A stretch of DNA of 64,000 bases from assembly GCA_035541875.1 (NCBI GenBank), contig DATKML010000025.1, forward strand, positions 1-64,000. Direction: 5' to 3'. Below the pieces are notes generated by a model, which was not told where the DNA came from, did not search any database, and saw only the letters and a list, made by a program, of their open reading frames with translations. Of this stretch, positions 44,798-54,716 are shown one piece after another (the first letter of the stretch is position 1; each line of letters opens with the position of its first letter). Made by a program: the position numbers and the translations under genes. The DNA comes from JAJPHI01 sp035541875 (GTDB lineage Bacteria; Desulfobacterota; Binatia; Binatales; Binataceae).

Positions 44798-45493
44798 ATG
44801 TCAGCGTCGAGTGAAGCTTTTGTGCGGGACCTGTTTGCGATGGTGCGGGAGCGCCGTTCCTTCGGCCAGCATCCGCTTTGGAAGAAGATCGCAGATGGAA
44901 AGGTGCCGCGCGACAAGATGAAGATTTTTGCGGCACAGTTCTTTCTGCAGGTGCGTGAATTTCCGCGCGCGATCAGCGCTCTTCATTCCCGCTGCTATGA
45001 TTCGGTACAACGCCTCAAGTTGGCTGAGAGCCTCTATGAAGAGGAAACCGGCCAGCTCTCCGGATCGGCTCCCCATCCCGAATTGTTCATCCGCCTTGGC
45101 ACTGGCCTGGGGATGAAGCGTGAAGAGTTGACCGAGGCGAAGCCGCTTCCTTCAACCGCAGCACTGATCGATTGGTTTGAGCTGTCGACCAAGGATCGCT
45201 CCTTCGACGAAGGTATCGCTGCGATTAACGTCGCGGCTGAGGGGCAGGTTCCCGGCAATTTCGAGTCCTTCGCACGCGCACTCCAGAAGCACTACAACCT
45301 CAATACCGAGCAGGTGAGCTTCTTCGACGTCCATGAGCTTGCAGACCGCGACCATAGTGACGTTGGCGATCACGTTCTGAGCCATTCCGAGATGACCGAG
45401 CAGGAAAAGGTCAAAGTCAGAGGGGCAGCCGAGCGTTCAGTCGAACTTTGGTGGCAGTTCTTCGACGGGATGGAACGCGCGATCGGAGTGTGA
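44798..45493 (+). CDS. CADD/PqqC-like haem-oxygenase-fold diiron protein
   Basis: 231-residue helical protein of the TenA/PqqC superfamily. Candidate metal ligands are Glu82/Glu83 and His93 (EEETGQLSGSAPH), Glu148 (NVAAEGQ), and His179-Asp183-His186 (HELADRDH). The last HxxxDxxH and the single Glu match the diiron site of CADD, the chlamydial protein that makes p-aminobenzoate from its own tyrosine. Other relatives are PqqC and diverse iron-dependent oxygenases. No pqq genes are nearby. It is followed by a universal stress gene. The actual reaction cannot be decided from sequence. Confidence 0.75.
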   Translation: MSASSEAFVRDLFAMVRERRSFGQHPLWKKIADGKVPRDKMKIFAAQFFLQVREFPRAISALHSRCYDSVQRLKLAESLYEEETGQLSGSAPHPELFIRLGTGLGMKREELTEAKPLPSTAALIDWFELSTKDRSFDEGIAAINVAAEGQVPGNFESFARALQKHYNLNTEQVSFFDVHELADRDHSDVGDHVLSHSEMTEQEKVKVRGAAERSVELWWQFFDGMERAIGV

Positions 45494-45548
45494 CCCGATC
45501 GGGTGAACCGAAACTTTACGATTCAGGAACCTTAGTAAGAGAGACACG

Positions 45549-46028
45549 ATGGCCTATCCCTACCGTTCCATCCTCGCGCCGGTTCAGTTCGACGACCCGA
45601 CTTTTCTCGCACTGGGTTATGCGAAGCAGGTCGCCAAAGACTCGGGTGCGGTGCTCCATCTGCTGCATGTCGTGGAGAAATTCCCGGCCTTGGGCGAGCC
45701 CGACGTGAGTGAGAATGACAATATCCGCGACGAGGACGAGTCACGCGTTAAGCTGACTGACGTTGCGAACCAGCATCTGGGCGGCGTGAAGTATCAGGTT
45801 CACGTGGCTGCGGCTGCGCCGCGCTCGCTCGCCAAAGCGATCGTCCAGGTAGCAGGCGAGGTCGATGCGGACTTGATTGTTATCAAGACGCACGCGCGCA
45901 AAGGGTTGCAGCATCTGATCCTCGGCAGCGTGGCGGAAGAAGTCGTTCGCAGCGCCCCCTGCCCTGTGCTTACCTTCACCGCTGCTGCACAGGAACGCGC
46001 TAGCCATTTAAAGCTGCAAAAAGACTAG
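45549..46028 (+). CDS. Universal stress protein, UspA family
   Basis: 159-residue single-domain UspA-fold protein. It begins YRSILAPVQFDD with the alternating strand-helix pattern and ends with the ATP-type signature LILGSVAEEVVRSAPCPVLTF (G-2x-G-9x-G-S/T region, Gly near 124 and Ser near 126). Such proteins bind ATP or act in stress survival. An AAGAGAGA lies before the ATG. A short inverted repeat (46027-46044) after the stop, followed by CTTCTCGTTTT, could terminate it. Confidence 0.92.
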   Translation: MAYPYRSILAPVQFDDPTFLALGYAKQVAKDSGAVLHLLHVVEKFPALGEPDVSENDNIRDEDESRVKLTDVANQHLGGVKYQVHVAAAAPRSLAKAIVQVAGEVDADLIVIKTHARKGLQHLILGSVAEEVVRSAPCPVLTFTAAAQERASHLKLQKD

Positions 46029-46055
46029 AACTCGCAGGAGTTCTCTTCTCGTTTT
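46027..46055 (+). terminator. Weak terminator after universal stress gene
   Basis: A 7-bp stem (AGAACTC/GAGTTCT, 46027-46033 with 46038-46044) with a 4-base loop is followed by CTTCTCGTTTT. It overlaps the stop codon. The remaining 270 bases before gyrB are AT-richer and probably hold its promoter, but I could not choose one. Confidence 0.4.
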
Positions 46056-46325
46056 GTCTGTATAGGACGTATAGAACGAAATTCTATTTCGATTGCAGGA
46101 AGGCGGATTTGGATGGGCTCCGAATCCGTCTTCCTCATTCGCGAATTATGCTTTTCTGATCTGGTCTTCGGTGCGTCTCGGAAAAAGGGTAAAATCTTGT
46201 TTGTTTCGAAGTCGCTAAACCGGGTCCGTTAGCTTTACCCCATCAGCCTGACCGGATAGAATTAAAGCTCTATCTCAGCTTGCCTTGGGAGCGGTCCCGC
46301 GCGGTAATTCCCCGCGCCATAGTCT

Positions 46326-48743
46326 ATGCCAAATAAAGAAGTTTCCGATAGCTACGGCGCCGAATCGATCAAGGTGTTGGAGGGGCTCGAAGCGGTTCGC
46401 AAGCGTCCCGGTATGTATATCGGCGACACTGCCGAACGCGGTCTCCATCACCTGATCACCGAAATCGTCGACAACTCAGTCGATGAGGCGCTGGCTGGTT
46501 TCTGCACCGAGATCAACGTGGTGATCTTGGGAGATGACCGCATCTCGATCGAGGACAACGGTCGGGGCATTCCCGTCGACATGCATCCGACGGAGAAGCG
46601 CTCAGCACTCGAGGTCGTCCATACGGTGCTCCACGCCGGTGGCAAATTTGACCGGGGTAGCTACAAAGTATCGGGGGGACTCCACGGCGTCGGTGCGTCG
46701 GTGGTTAACGCGCTGAGCGAAGAGTTCGAGGTCGAGGTTCGGAAGAACGGCAAGATCTATTTTCAACGCTACGAACGCGGGATTCCAAAGAGCAAGGTCG
46801 AGGAGCGCGGTGCAACCAAGCTTTCCGGCACTAAGACTACCTTTACGCCGGACGACAAAATTTTTCAGGAAGTCAAACTCAAGCACGAAATTGTGGCGCG
46901 CTACCTGCGTGAAATGGCGTATCTCAATGCCGGCCTCCGCATCAAACTCAAGGACGAGCGGACCGGTAAAGAGGAGGAATTCCACTATGCGGGTGGCATT
47001 CGCGAATTTGTCGAATCGCTGACGCATAATAGCCAGCCTCTGCACGAGGTGATTTTCTTCAAGGGTGTGCGCGAAGGCGACGATATTGAAGTCGCGATGC
47101 AGTGGACTGATGCGATCCACGAGACGCTTTTCACCTACGCCAACAATATTCATACGGTCGAAGGCGGGACCCATCTGTCGGGCCTCAAGTCAGCCCTGAC
47201 GCGGACGCTCAACACCTACGGACAGAAAAACAACCTGTTCAACAAGAACAAGGATATGCGGCTCGAGGGTGACGACACGCGCGAAGGCCTTGTTGCGATC
47301 GTAAGCGTGAAGTTGCCAGAACCGCAGTTCGAGGGTCAGACCAAGACCAAGCTCGGTAATTCCGAAGTCGAAGGACTGGTTTCCGCGCTGGTAAACGAAA
47401 AGCTGGGTGAGTACTTCGAGAAGAATCCCGGCGATGCCAAGCGGATCATCTCTCGCGCAATCGAAGCCGCCACCGCGCGCGAGGCGGCTCGCAAAGCCAA
47501 GGAACTGGTGCGACGCAAAGGCGCGCTTGATTCCGGGTCGTTACCCGGCAAGCTTGCCGATTGTCAGGAGCGCGATCCGGCTCGCAGCGAACTTTTTATC
47601 GTTGAGGGTGATTCAGCAGGTGGGTCGGCCAAACAGGGTCGTGATCGCCGCGTGCAGGCAATCCTCCCGCTGAAGGGCAAAATCCTTAACGTCGAGCGGG
47701 CTCGGATCGACAAGATGCTCTCGTCGGCCGAGCTGCGCACTTTGATTACAGCGCTCGGGATGGGTGTCGGCAGCGACAAGGATATCGGCAAGCTGCGCTA
47801 CCATACGGTTATCATCATGACCGACGCCGACGTCGACGGCTCGCATATCCGCACGCTGCTGCTCACGCTCTTCTTCCGCCAATTCCCGGAGATAATCGAG
47901 AACGGCTACCTCTATGTCGCGCAGCCGCCGCTCTTTCGCGCCAAGAAGGGCAAGAGCGAACGCTACCTGAAGGACGAGGCGGCGCTCGAAGAGTATCTGA
48001 CTGATCTGGGTGCGGAGGCGTTAACGTTCGAATCCGGCAAGGGGAAAGAGGCGCGCGAGCTAAAGGGCGCCGCGCTCAAGTCGTTCGTGCGCAAAGCGCT
48101 CCATTACGACCGGATGTACGAAAATCTGGAGCGGCGCAACAAGGAACGCGCGATCGTCACCCAGGTGGCGAATCTAATCAGCGACAAAACGCTCACGGTC
48201 GACACTTTCAACGACGAGAAGTCGCTCAAGAAAGTCGCCGAGACGATCAAGAAGCAGACCGGGATCGAGAATCTCGAATTTCGGATCGAGCCCGAGACCG
48301 AGACGACCTGGCGCGCTGTTTTCATCCATCTGCGCAATGGAGTGACTCCTCCGACCGTCCTCGATCTCGCGCTTTTCCATAGCGGAGAGGTGCGTGAAAT
48401 CCGCCGTCTCGGCGCTGACCTCGATAGCTACAACACGCCTTTCAAGATTAAGACCGGCGACGACGAGCGCACGGTCGAGTCGCTCAAAGCGGTCGCCGAT
48501 GCGGTGTTAGCGGCGGGCCAAAAGGGCGTCGAGGTGAATCGCTACAAGGGGCTGGGCGAGATGAACCCCGAACAGCTCTGGTCCACCACGATGAATCCCG
48601 AAGCGCGCTCGCTGTTGCGCGTCGAGGTTGGCTCGCAGGAAGCAGCAGAAGAGATTTTCGCCAAGCTGATGGGTGATCAGGTTGAGCCGCGCCGGGCCTT
48701 TATCGAGGAGAACGCACTGAACGTCCGGAATCTGGATATTTGA
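46326..48743 (+). CDS. gyrB: DNA gyrase subunit B
   Basis: 805-residue ATPase subunit of DNA gyrase. It shows the GHKL ATP site (DNSVDEALAGFC, DNGRGIPVDMH, and GLHGVGASVVNALS), the transducer domain, and the TOPRIM part with VEGDSAGGSAKQGRDRRVQA near residue 425 and DADVDGSHIRTLLLT near 500. The C-terminal tail GLGEMNPEQLWSTTMNPEAR is intact. Length is normal for the E. coli-like form. gyrA follows after 134 bases that contain a dispersed repeat. Confidence 0.97.
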   Translation: MPNKEVSDSYGAESIKVLEGLEAVRKRPGMYIGDTAERGLHHLITEIVDNSVDEALAGFCTEINVVILGDDRISIEDNGRGIPVDMHPTEKRSALEVVHTVLHAGGKFDRGSYKVSGGLHGVGASVVNALSEEFEVEVRKNGKIYFQRYERGIPKSKVEERGATKLSGTKTTFTPDDKIFQEVKLKHEIVARYLREMAYLNAGLRIKLKDERTGKEEEFHYAGGIREFVESLTHNSQPLHEVIFFKGVREGDDIEVAMQWTDAIHETLFTYANNIHTVEGGTHLSGLKSALTRTLNTYGQKNNLFNKNKDMRLEGDDTREGLVAIVSVKLPEPQFEGQTKTKLGNSEVEGLVSALVNEKLGEYFEKNPGDAKRIISRAIEAATAREAARKAKELVRRKGALDSGSLPGKLADCQERDPARSELFIVEGDSAGGSAKQGRDRRVQAILPLKGKILNVERARIDKMLSSAELRTLITALGMGVGSDKDIGKLRYHTVIIMTDADVDGSHIRTLLLTLFFRQFPEIIENGYLYVAQPPLFRAKKGKSERYLKDEAALEEYLTDLGAEALTFESGKGKEARELKGAALKSFVRKALHYDRMYENLERRNKERAIVTQVANLISDKTLTVDTFNDEKSLKKVAETIKKQTGIENLEFRIEPETETTWRAVFIHLRNGVTPPTVLDLALFHSGEVREIRRLGADLDSYNTPFKIKTGDDERTVESLKAVADAVLAAGQKGVEVNRYKGLGEMNPEQLWSTTMNPEARSLLRVEVGSQEAAEEIFAKLMGDQVEPRRAFIEENALNVRNLDI

Positions 48744-48772
48744 CGCAGCTAGAGCGGACACCAGTCTTTGAG

Positions 48773-48822
48773 TTGTCATCCTGAGCGGAGCGAGTCCGCG
48801 AGCGGAGTCGAATGATGACAAA
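48773..48822. repeat. Dispersed GTCATCCTGAGC repeat between gyrB and gyrA
   Basis: Starts TTGTCATCCTGAGCGGAGCG and closes with TGATGACAA, giving an imperfect palindrome. It shares its first 12 bases with the copy at 3479 and belongs to the same family as those at 6292 and 56331. Confidence 0.65.
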
Positions 48823-48877
48823 GTTAGTGATAGCCGGGACTAAAGAACCGAGACCGAATCGCGGCACAAAAATATAA

Positions 48878-51403
48878 ATGGCAGATACCAACGGTAACGA
48901 ACCACATCGTAACGAACCGGCGCGGCTGAATATCGAAGACGACATGCGACAGTCCTATCTGGACTACGCGATGTCGGTGAATATCGGTCGCGCGCTCCCC
49001 GATTTGCGCGACGGCCTCAAGCCGGTCCATCGACGGATTCTCTACGCGATGTTCCGCGAGGGGCTGCTCTCGACGCGTCGCTATTCCAAGTGCGCAGGCG
49101 TCGTCGGCGAGGTGCTCAAGAAGTACCATCCACACGGTGACAGCGCGGTATACGATTCGCTGGTTCGGATGGCGCAGCCGTTCAACCTGCGTTATCCGCT
49201 GGTCGACGGCCAAGGCAACTTTGGCTCGATCGACGGCGATAACGCGGCAGCCTACCGCTATACCGAATGCCGCCTGATGCGAATTGCCGAGCTGATGCTC
49301 GCCGATATCGATAAGGACACGGTCGACTTCGTCGATAACTTCGATGGCTCCGATCAGGAACCCGAGGTTTTGCCGTCGCAGATTCCGAATCTGCTGATCA
49401 ACGGCTCCGACGGTATCGCGGTCGGGATGGCGACGAATATTCCGCCGCACAATCTCGGCGAAGTTTGCGAAGCGCTGCTCAAGCTGATCGACAATCCTGA
49501 TCTCTCGCTCGAAAAGATTCTCGATATTATCCCCGGCCCTGACTTTCCGACCGGTGGTCAGTTGCTCGGCCGCCAGGCGATTCGGCAGGTCTATCTGAAC
49601 AAGCGCGGTATCTTCACGATGCGTGCGCTGGCAGCGATCGAGACCGACAAGCGCACTGGCAAAGCGTCGATTATCGTTCGCGAGATCCCCTACCAGGTCA
49701 ACAAGAAGAAGCTGATCGAACGGATCGCAGAGCTGGTAAACGACAAGCGGATCGAGGGAATCAGCGATCTGCGCGATGAATCCGACCGCGATGGGATGCG
49801 GATCGTAATCGAACTCAAGCGCGACGCCGAGCCACGGATCGTGCTGAACCAGCTCTACAAGCTGAGCCAGATGCAGGAAAGCTACGGCATGATCATGCTG
49901 GCGATTCACGAGGGTCGTCCGCGTGAGCTCAGCTTGCGAGAGATGCTGGTTGAGTTTTTGAACCATCGCCGGCAGGTGCTCACGCGCCGTACGCAGTTCG
50001 AGTTGAAGCAGGCCGAAGCACGGCTCCATATCCTCGAAGGTCTGCTGGTTGCGCTGCGCAATCTGGACGCGGTGATCAAGCTGATCCGCGCCGCCAAGGA
50101 CGCGGAAACGGCGCGTACCGGCTTGATGACGCAATTCAAGCTGACCCAGGTTCAGGCACAGGCGATTCTCGACCTGACGCTGCGCCGCCTCACATCGCTC
50201 GAGCGCGAAAAGATCGAAGCCGAGCATAAAGAGACCGAGGAGACGATCAAGCAGTTGCGCGAAATCCTCGCCGACGAGAAAAAGTTGATGAAGCTGATCT
50301 CCGACGAGCTCACCGAAATAAAAGAAGAGTTCGCTGACGAGCGTCGCACGCAGATCGTCGAAGATGAGGGCGAGCTCCGAATCGAAGATTTGATCGTCGA
50401 AGAGGATGTGCTCGTGACCGTCACGCACGGCGGCTATATCAAGCGCACTCCACTTTCGCTCTATCGTACCCAACGGCGCGGTGGCCGCGGCAAGATTGGT
50501 GCGACGACGAGCGAAGAAGATTTCGTTGAGCATCTGGTACCAGTCGGCACGCACGACCGGCTGCTGTTCTTTACAAGTGCGGGCAAGGTTTACGAAAAGA
50601 AGGCCTACGAGTTGCCCGAGGGAGGGCGCGCCGCGCGCGGTCGCTCGATCGCGAATCTGCTCAGCCTCGCGGCGGACGAGCGCCTCTCGGCGTTTATGCC
50701 GGTGCCCAAAGATACGGCGGGCAAGTACGTCTTTTTCGCGACACAGCGCGGGATGGTGAAAAAGACCGAACTCGATCAGTTCGCCAATATTCGTAGCTCA
50801 GGAATTATCGCGATCAATCTCGAAGAGGGCGACCAGCTGATCGGCGTCCGGATCACCGATGGGAATCGCCAAATCGTGCTCTCCACGCGCGAGGGTCAGG
50901 CGATTCGCTTCAAGGAAGAGGAAGCGCGCCCGATGGGCCGTGGAACCTTCGGCGTTACCGGGATGGAACTCGAATCGCGCTCCGTGAAGGACGGCAAGAG
51001 CGTCACGCTGGTTAATGACGAGGTCGTTTCGATCGCCGTCGCTCGCGATGACGAGACGCTGCTGACCGCCTCGGAGAATGGCTTCGGCAAGCGCACCCCG
51101 GCGTCGGAATATCGGCTGACTCATCGTGGCGGTAAGGGCGTGATCACGATGGACGTCACGGAAAGAACCGGCAAGGTCGTCGGCGTGCTGCAGGTCGAGG
51201 CTGACGATCAGGTCGTGTTGATCACCGATCAGGGCAAAGTGATTCGTCTTAACGTGAAGCAGGTGCGAATCACGGGCCGCAATGCTCAAGGCGTCCATCT
51301 GGTGCGGCTCGAACCGGGCGAAAAAGTTCGTGCCGTATCGCGATTGGCCGAGCCCGAAGAAGAAGATCCCGAAGGGACTGGCAACGACGGAACGGCGAAA
51401 TAA
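48878..51403 (+). CDS. gyrA: DNA gyrase subunit A
   Basis: 841-residue cleavage subunit of DNA gyrase. The catalytic tyrosine is Tyr128 (AAAYRYTE). The quinolone-resistance region HPHGDSAVYDSLVRMAQPF has Ser89 and Asp93, the wild-type residues equivalent to E. coli Ser83 and Asp87, so no target resistance is predicted. The coiled coil spans about residues 370-490. The C-terminal pinwheel contains the GyrA box QRRGGRG near residue 535, which distinguishes it from ParC. No strong ribosome site precedes the ATG. Confidence 0.97.
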   Translation: MADTNGNEPHRNEPARLNIEDDMRQSYLDYAMSVNIGRALPDLRDGLKPVHRRILYAMFREGLLSTRRYSKCAGVVGEVLKKYHPHGDSAVYDSLVRMAQPFNLRYPLVDGQGNFGSIDGDNAAAYRYTECRLMRIAELMLADIDKDTVDFVDNFDGSDQEPEVLPSQIPNLLINGSDGIAVGMATNIPPHNLGEVCEALLKLIDNPDLSLEKILDIIPGPDFPTGGQLLGRQAIRQVYLNKRGIFTMRALAAIETDKRTGKASIIVREIPYQVNKKKLIERIAELVNDKRIEGISDLRDESDRDGMRIVIELKRDAEPRIVLNQLYKLSQMQESYGMIMLAIHEGRPRELSLREMLVEFLNHRRQVLTRRTQFELKQAEARLHILEGLLVALRNLDAVIKLIRAAKDAETARTGLMTQFKLTQVQAQAILDLTLRRLTSLEREKIEAEHKETEETIKQLREILADEKKLMKLISDELTEIKEEFADERRTQIVEDEGELRIEDLIVEEDVLVTVTHGGYIKRTPLSLYRTQRRGGRGKIGATTSEEDFVEHLVPVGTHDRLLFFTSAGKVYEKKAYELPEGGRAARGRSIANLLSLAADERLSAFMPVPKDTAGKYVFFATQRGMVKKTELDQFANIRSSGIIAINLEEGDQLIGVRITDGNRQIVLSTREGQAIRFKEEEARPMGRGTFGVTGMELESRSVKDGKSVTLVNDEVVSIAVARDDETLLTASENGFGKRTPASEYRLTHRGGKGVITMDVTERTGKVVGVLQVEADDQVVLITDQGKVIRLNVKQVRITGRNAQGVHLVRLEPGEKVRAVSRLAEPEEEDPEGTGNDGTAK

Positions 51404-51509
51404 CGGTCGGCGCTGGTGCGATGAAGCTGCGGCTTTTCTGACAGGGCGAGAATGTGCTCAAGTCTAGGCGCAGAGCAAATTCTGCCTTGAAGTGTCGAGG
51501 GGCCAAGCG

Positions 51510-52310
51510 ATGAGCCAAGAAGCCACCGAAAACCCTGTTGTCGTCCAGCACGAGGCGCCGCTGGGATGGATTATCATCAACCGTCCGGAGCGCCGTAATG
51601 CGCTGAATTTTCTCTCCTGGAAGCGCATCGTCGAGGCGATGGAAGAGCTGAACGCTGATCCCGATGTGCGCGTGATTATCATGCGTGGGGTGAACAGCGA
51701 GGCCTTCATTTCGGGTGCCGATATCTCCGAGTTCCCAAGCCATCGCGCGAACGCCGAGCAGGCGCGCGCCTATCGATCGGCTCCGGGCAATGCGACGAAC
51801 GCCCTGATGCATAGTCCGAAGCCGGTGATCGCGATGATCGCGGGGATCTGCATGGGCGGCGGACTACAGGTCGCGCTCTCATGCGATATCCGGATTGCAG
51901 CGCGCGGAACGCGCTTCGGAATCCCAGCAGCTCGGCTCGGACTCGCCTATCCGCTCGATGGGGTGCTGAACCTGGTATCGATCGCCGGCCCGGCTAACGC
52001 TCGCGATATCCTGATGTCTGCGCGAACCTTCGGTACCGACGAAGCGCTGCAAATGAACCTGCTGACTCGCGTCGTTGAGCCGGACGAACTCGAAACGAAT
52101 GTCCGCGAGTACGCGACCAAGATGGCGACCAACGCGCCGCTTACGATGGCTACTGCAAAGGCCACGATTCGCGAAGGCCTCAAGGATGCCGCCGAGCGCG
52201 ATATCGACAAGATTACCGCGATGGTCGCCCGATGCTTCGACAGCGAGGATTACAAGGAAGGTGTTCGCGCCTTTCTCGAGAAGCGTCCGCCCCGATTTCA
52301 GGGCCGGTAG
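51510..52310 (+). CDS. Enoyl-CoA hydratase/isomerase family protein
   Basis: 266-residue crotonase-fold protein. The oxyanion-hole blocks are AFISGADISEF (near residue 67) and AMIAGICMGGGLQVALSCDIRIA (near 110). The catalytic Glu of true hydratases is less clear in ARGTRFGIPAARLGLAYPLDG, where the position of Glu144 in liver crotonase is followed by Asp. The reaction could be hydration, isomerisation or decarboxylation of an acyl-CoA. The ATG at 51510 has GAGGGG upstream. The flanking genes are gyrA and an MFS transporter. Confidence 0.87.
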   Translation: MSQEATENPVVVQHEAPLGWIIINRPERRNALNFLSWKRIVEAMEELNADPDVRVIIMRGVNSEAFISGADISEFPSHRANAEQARAYRSAPGNATNALMHSPKPVIAMIAGICMGGGLQVALSCDIRIAARGTRFGIPAARLGLAYPLDGVLNLVSIAGPANARDILMSARTFGTDEALQMNLLTRVVEPDELETNVREYATKMATNAPLTMATAKATIREGLKDAAERDIDKITAMVARCFDSEDYKEGVRAFLEKRPPRFQGR

Positions 52311-52337
52311 CTCTGAATCTAAAAGCCCGTACGATAG

Positions 52338-53651
52338 ATGGAAACGTCGGCTGGCGCTGAGCCAACGCCCCCAGCGGAAGGGACGAGGCGATCGTGGATC
52401 GCGAGCCAGTTTCCGCCCTTCACTTCGCGACAATGGCGCGTCTTCTGGATCTCCACGACTGCCGGCTACTGGGACAGTTACGACGTTGCGCTACTGAGTC
52501 TCGCGCTGCGCCAGATTCAGCGCGGACTGGGCGTCGCCGAAGCGAGCCTTGGTGCAGTCCTATCGGTGATCCGGCTGGGCTATATTGGGGCGCTGCTGAT
52601 TACACCGTTCGCCGATATTTTCGGGCGTCGGCGTCTCCTGCTCTATACGATCGTCGGTTATACGCTCTTTACCGCCCTGAGTGCGACAGCACCGGAGATC
52701 CACAGTTTTGTGATCGCGCAAGTCCTCGCGCGCACGTTCTCCGGAGCCGAGGCAACGATCTCCCTTGTAATTCTCGCCGAGGAAGTTGACGCGGCGGTGC
52801 GCGGATGGGCGATCGGCCTGCAAGGGGCCCTCGCGATTACCGGTTACGGACTCGCTGCTATAGTTTTCGGTTTTATCACGATCGTTCCCTATGGCTGGCG
52901 CGGATTGTACACGCTCGCGCTCGTTCCCTTACTCTTGATTATTCCGCTGCGGCGGCTGTTGCCCGAGAGCCGGCGCTTCAAGGCCGAAGCGCTCAAAGGT
53001 TTTAGCCCTCATCGAGCGTTTGAGCCTCTGTTACTCGCTTTCCGTGCTTACCCGCGACGGGTCGCGACGATGTTCGCAGTCTGGTTCCTCTACGCGATGG
53101 GTGCCGCGCCCGCAATGATCTTCGTCCCAAAGTATCTGCAAGAGGTCCATCACTGGGCACCCGCTCAAGTCTCATCCCTCTACGTGTTCGGCGGCGCCAT
53201 TGGGATACTGGGCAATATTTTCTCCGGACGCATCAGTGATCGACTTGGGCGTCGTGTCATGGGCGGCGCTTTTCTGCTGGTGGGACCTTTTATCGAGATG
53301 ATGATCTACGCGACCGGATCACGTGCGGTAATCGCGTTCTGGGTGGGAGCACTCTTCTGTGATCAAGCCGCAACGACCGTTTTGAATACATTCGGTAGCG
53401 AGCTCTTTCCGACGTCTCATCGTGCGGCTGCTGGCGGAATAGTGATGCTGGCGCGGTATGGCGGCGGGGCGGTGGGACTTTTGCTAGAGGGGGTACTCTA
53501 TCATTTTACCGCCAGCCACTGGAGCGCCGTGTGTTACCTACTCATCGCTTGGGTGATAGCCGCGATAGCGATGCTGACAACCTTTCCCGAAACCGCTGGG
53601 CGCGAGCTGGAGGCTATCGCTCCGGAAGCGGAGGCGGTGGGTTTCGAGTAA
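52338..53651 (+). CDS. MFS transporter, sugar/aromatic-acid porter type
   Basis: 437-residue, 12-TM major facilitator. An N-terminal soluble segment of about 35 residues is followed by YWDSYDVALLSLAL, which has the Asp seen in TM1 of aromatic-acid and sugar porters. The signature loop FADIFGRRRLLLYTI lies between TM2 and TM3 and is echoed by GRISDRLGRRVMG between TM8 and TM9. It could import organic acids. It is 27 bases after the enoyl-CoA hydratase gene, so the two may work together. Confidence 0.87.
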   Translation: METSAGAEPTPPAEGTRRSWIASQFPPFTSRQWRVFWISTTAGYWDSYDVALLSLALRQIQRGLGVAEASLGAVLSVIRLGYIGALLITPFADIFGRRRLLLYTIVGYTLFTALSATAPEIHSFVIAQVLARTFSGAEATISLVILAEEVDAAVRGWAIGLQGALAITGYGLAAIVFGFITIVPYGWRGLYTLALVPLLLIIPLRRLLPESRRFKAEALKGFSPHRAFEPLLLAFRAYPRRVATMFAVWFLYAMGAAPAMIFVPKYLQEVHHWAPAQVSSLYVFGGAIGILGNIFSGRISDRLGRRVMGGAFLLVGPFIEMMIYATGSRAVIAFWVGALFCDQAATTVLNTFGSELFPTSHRAAAGGIVMLARYGGGAVGLLLEGVLYHFTASHWSAVCYLLIAWVIAAIAMLTTFPETAGRELEAIAPEAEAVGFE

Positions 53652-53663
53652 ACTTTTTCGTCG

Positions 53664-54152
53664 ATGAAGATTCTCAGTATCCGGTTCCGAGCGTTCCATC
53701 GGCTTGCGGCTCTCTTGTTGCTTGTCACCTTGAGCACGGCAATCACCGCCTGCGCCGATGAGCCACGCGTCGCCCTCACCGCCCCCGACGGCTCGTCGCG
53801 TGCAGTCGTGAAAGTCGAAGTCGCGAACACTCCATCCTCGCGGGAGCTGGGCCTAATGTATCGCAAGCATTTGGATGAAGATGCCGGCATGATCTTCGTT
53901 TTTCCGAAGGCGCAGCCGGAGAGCTTCTGGATGAAAAATACGATTCTGCCGCTCGACATGATCTTCGCCGACGAGCACGGCAAGGTCCTCGGTATTGTTA
54001 AGGACGCTGAGCCGTTCTCCGAGCGGTCGCTCAGTGTCGAAGGTGATTCGTTATATGTGCTCGAGGTGAACGGCGGTTTCAGCCAGCGCCATCATCTGAA
54101 GGCAGGTGATCAAATGAAGTTTCTTGGTTTCGTTCCGAGCGCACAGGAATAA
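53664..54152 (+). CDS. Exported DUF192 family protein
   Basis: 162-residue exported protein, signal peptide or lipoprotein-like N-terminus (hydrophobic LAALLLLVTLSTAITACA, with Cys30 as a possible lipobox residue). The mature part is DUF192 (COG1430), with VEVANTPSSRELGLMYRKHL, GMIFVFPKAQPESFWMKNTILPLDMIF, and YVLEVNGGFSQRHHLKAGD. The fold is a small beta barrel of unknown role. It begins 12 bases after the MFS gene. Confidence 0.9.
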   Translation: MKILSIRFRAFHRLAALLLLVTLSTAITACADEPRVALTAPDGSSRAVVKVEVANTPSSRELGLMYRKHLDEDAGMIFVFPKAQPESFWMKNTILPLDMIFADEHGKVLGIVKDAEPFSERSLSVEGDSLYVLEVNGGFSQRHHLKAGDQMKFLGFVPSAQE

Positions 54153-54515
54153 CTACGAAGCTGCTTTAGCAGCACCGCCGTTTGAGCGTAGCCCGAAGGT
54201 GCCCACAACTCCGGCGATATAGGCAGCGCAAAAGACGGTTACGGTAGCAATTACACCGATGTGCATCGACGAGGCGTGGGCCATCCGCAATCGCGCCATC
54301 TGGTTGAAGGCGTAATAGGCCAGCGCGAGGACTGCACAGATGCGGCTGGTGCGATAGGTCCCATACGCCAATCCGAGCATTATAGCGGCGTCGATCAGGT
54401 TAAAAATGTTCAGGCCGCCCAGATTGAAGAGCGAGCCTAAGATCGTCAGGACACCCAATATCGATCCGACAATCCATCCGCAGGTGATCAGTCGCCGCGC
54501 CATCGTTTCGTCCAT
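54153..54515 (-). CDS. Small four-helix membrane protein of unknown function
   Basis: 120-residue protein with about four hydrophobic segments (approx. residues 9-30, 35-55, 60-72, and 84-106) and a short Gly/Ala tail. AGGAAAGG precedes the ATG at 54515. It converges on the DUF192 gene with no gap between the stop codons. I do not recognise a family, and the residues give no catalytic clue. Confidence 0.6.
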   Translation of the reverse strand: MDETMARRLITCGWIVGSILGVLTILGSLFNLGGLNIFNLIDAAIMLGLAYGTYRTSRICAVLALAYYAFNQMARLRMAHASSMHIGVIATVTVFCAAYIAGVVGTFGLRSNGGAAKAAS

Positions 54516-54716
54516 CTTTTGCCTTTCCTAAAAGCCGCTCGGCGGTGCTTTCCTATGCAGCCGCCTGATTGTATAGTCCTCGCCTGCATCATATTCTGAC
54601 TGGTCCTAACGTAAAATGGCCGTGCCCAACGCACGGAACGGTAGGTGGCTGGGCCGGCTAGGCTCAGCCTAAATCAAGACACGGGTGAGTCTGCGAGCCG
54701 CGGCCTAAAGAAAAAG

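Noticed and set aside
48824..50554. 576-codon open frame opposite gyrA
   Set aside because: It mirrors gyrA codons; no domain, no ribosome site, and gyrA is unambiguous.
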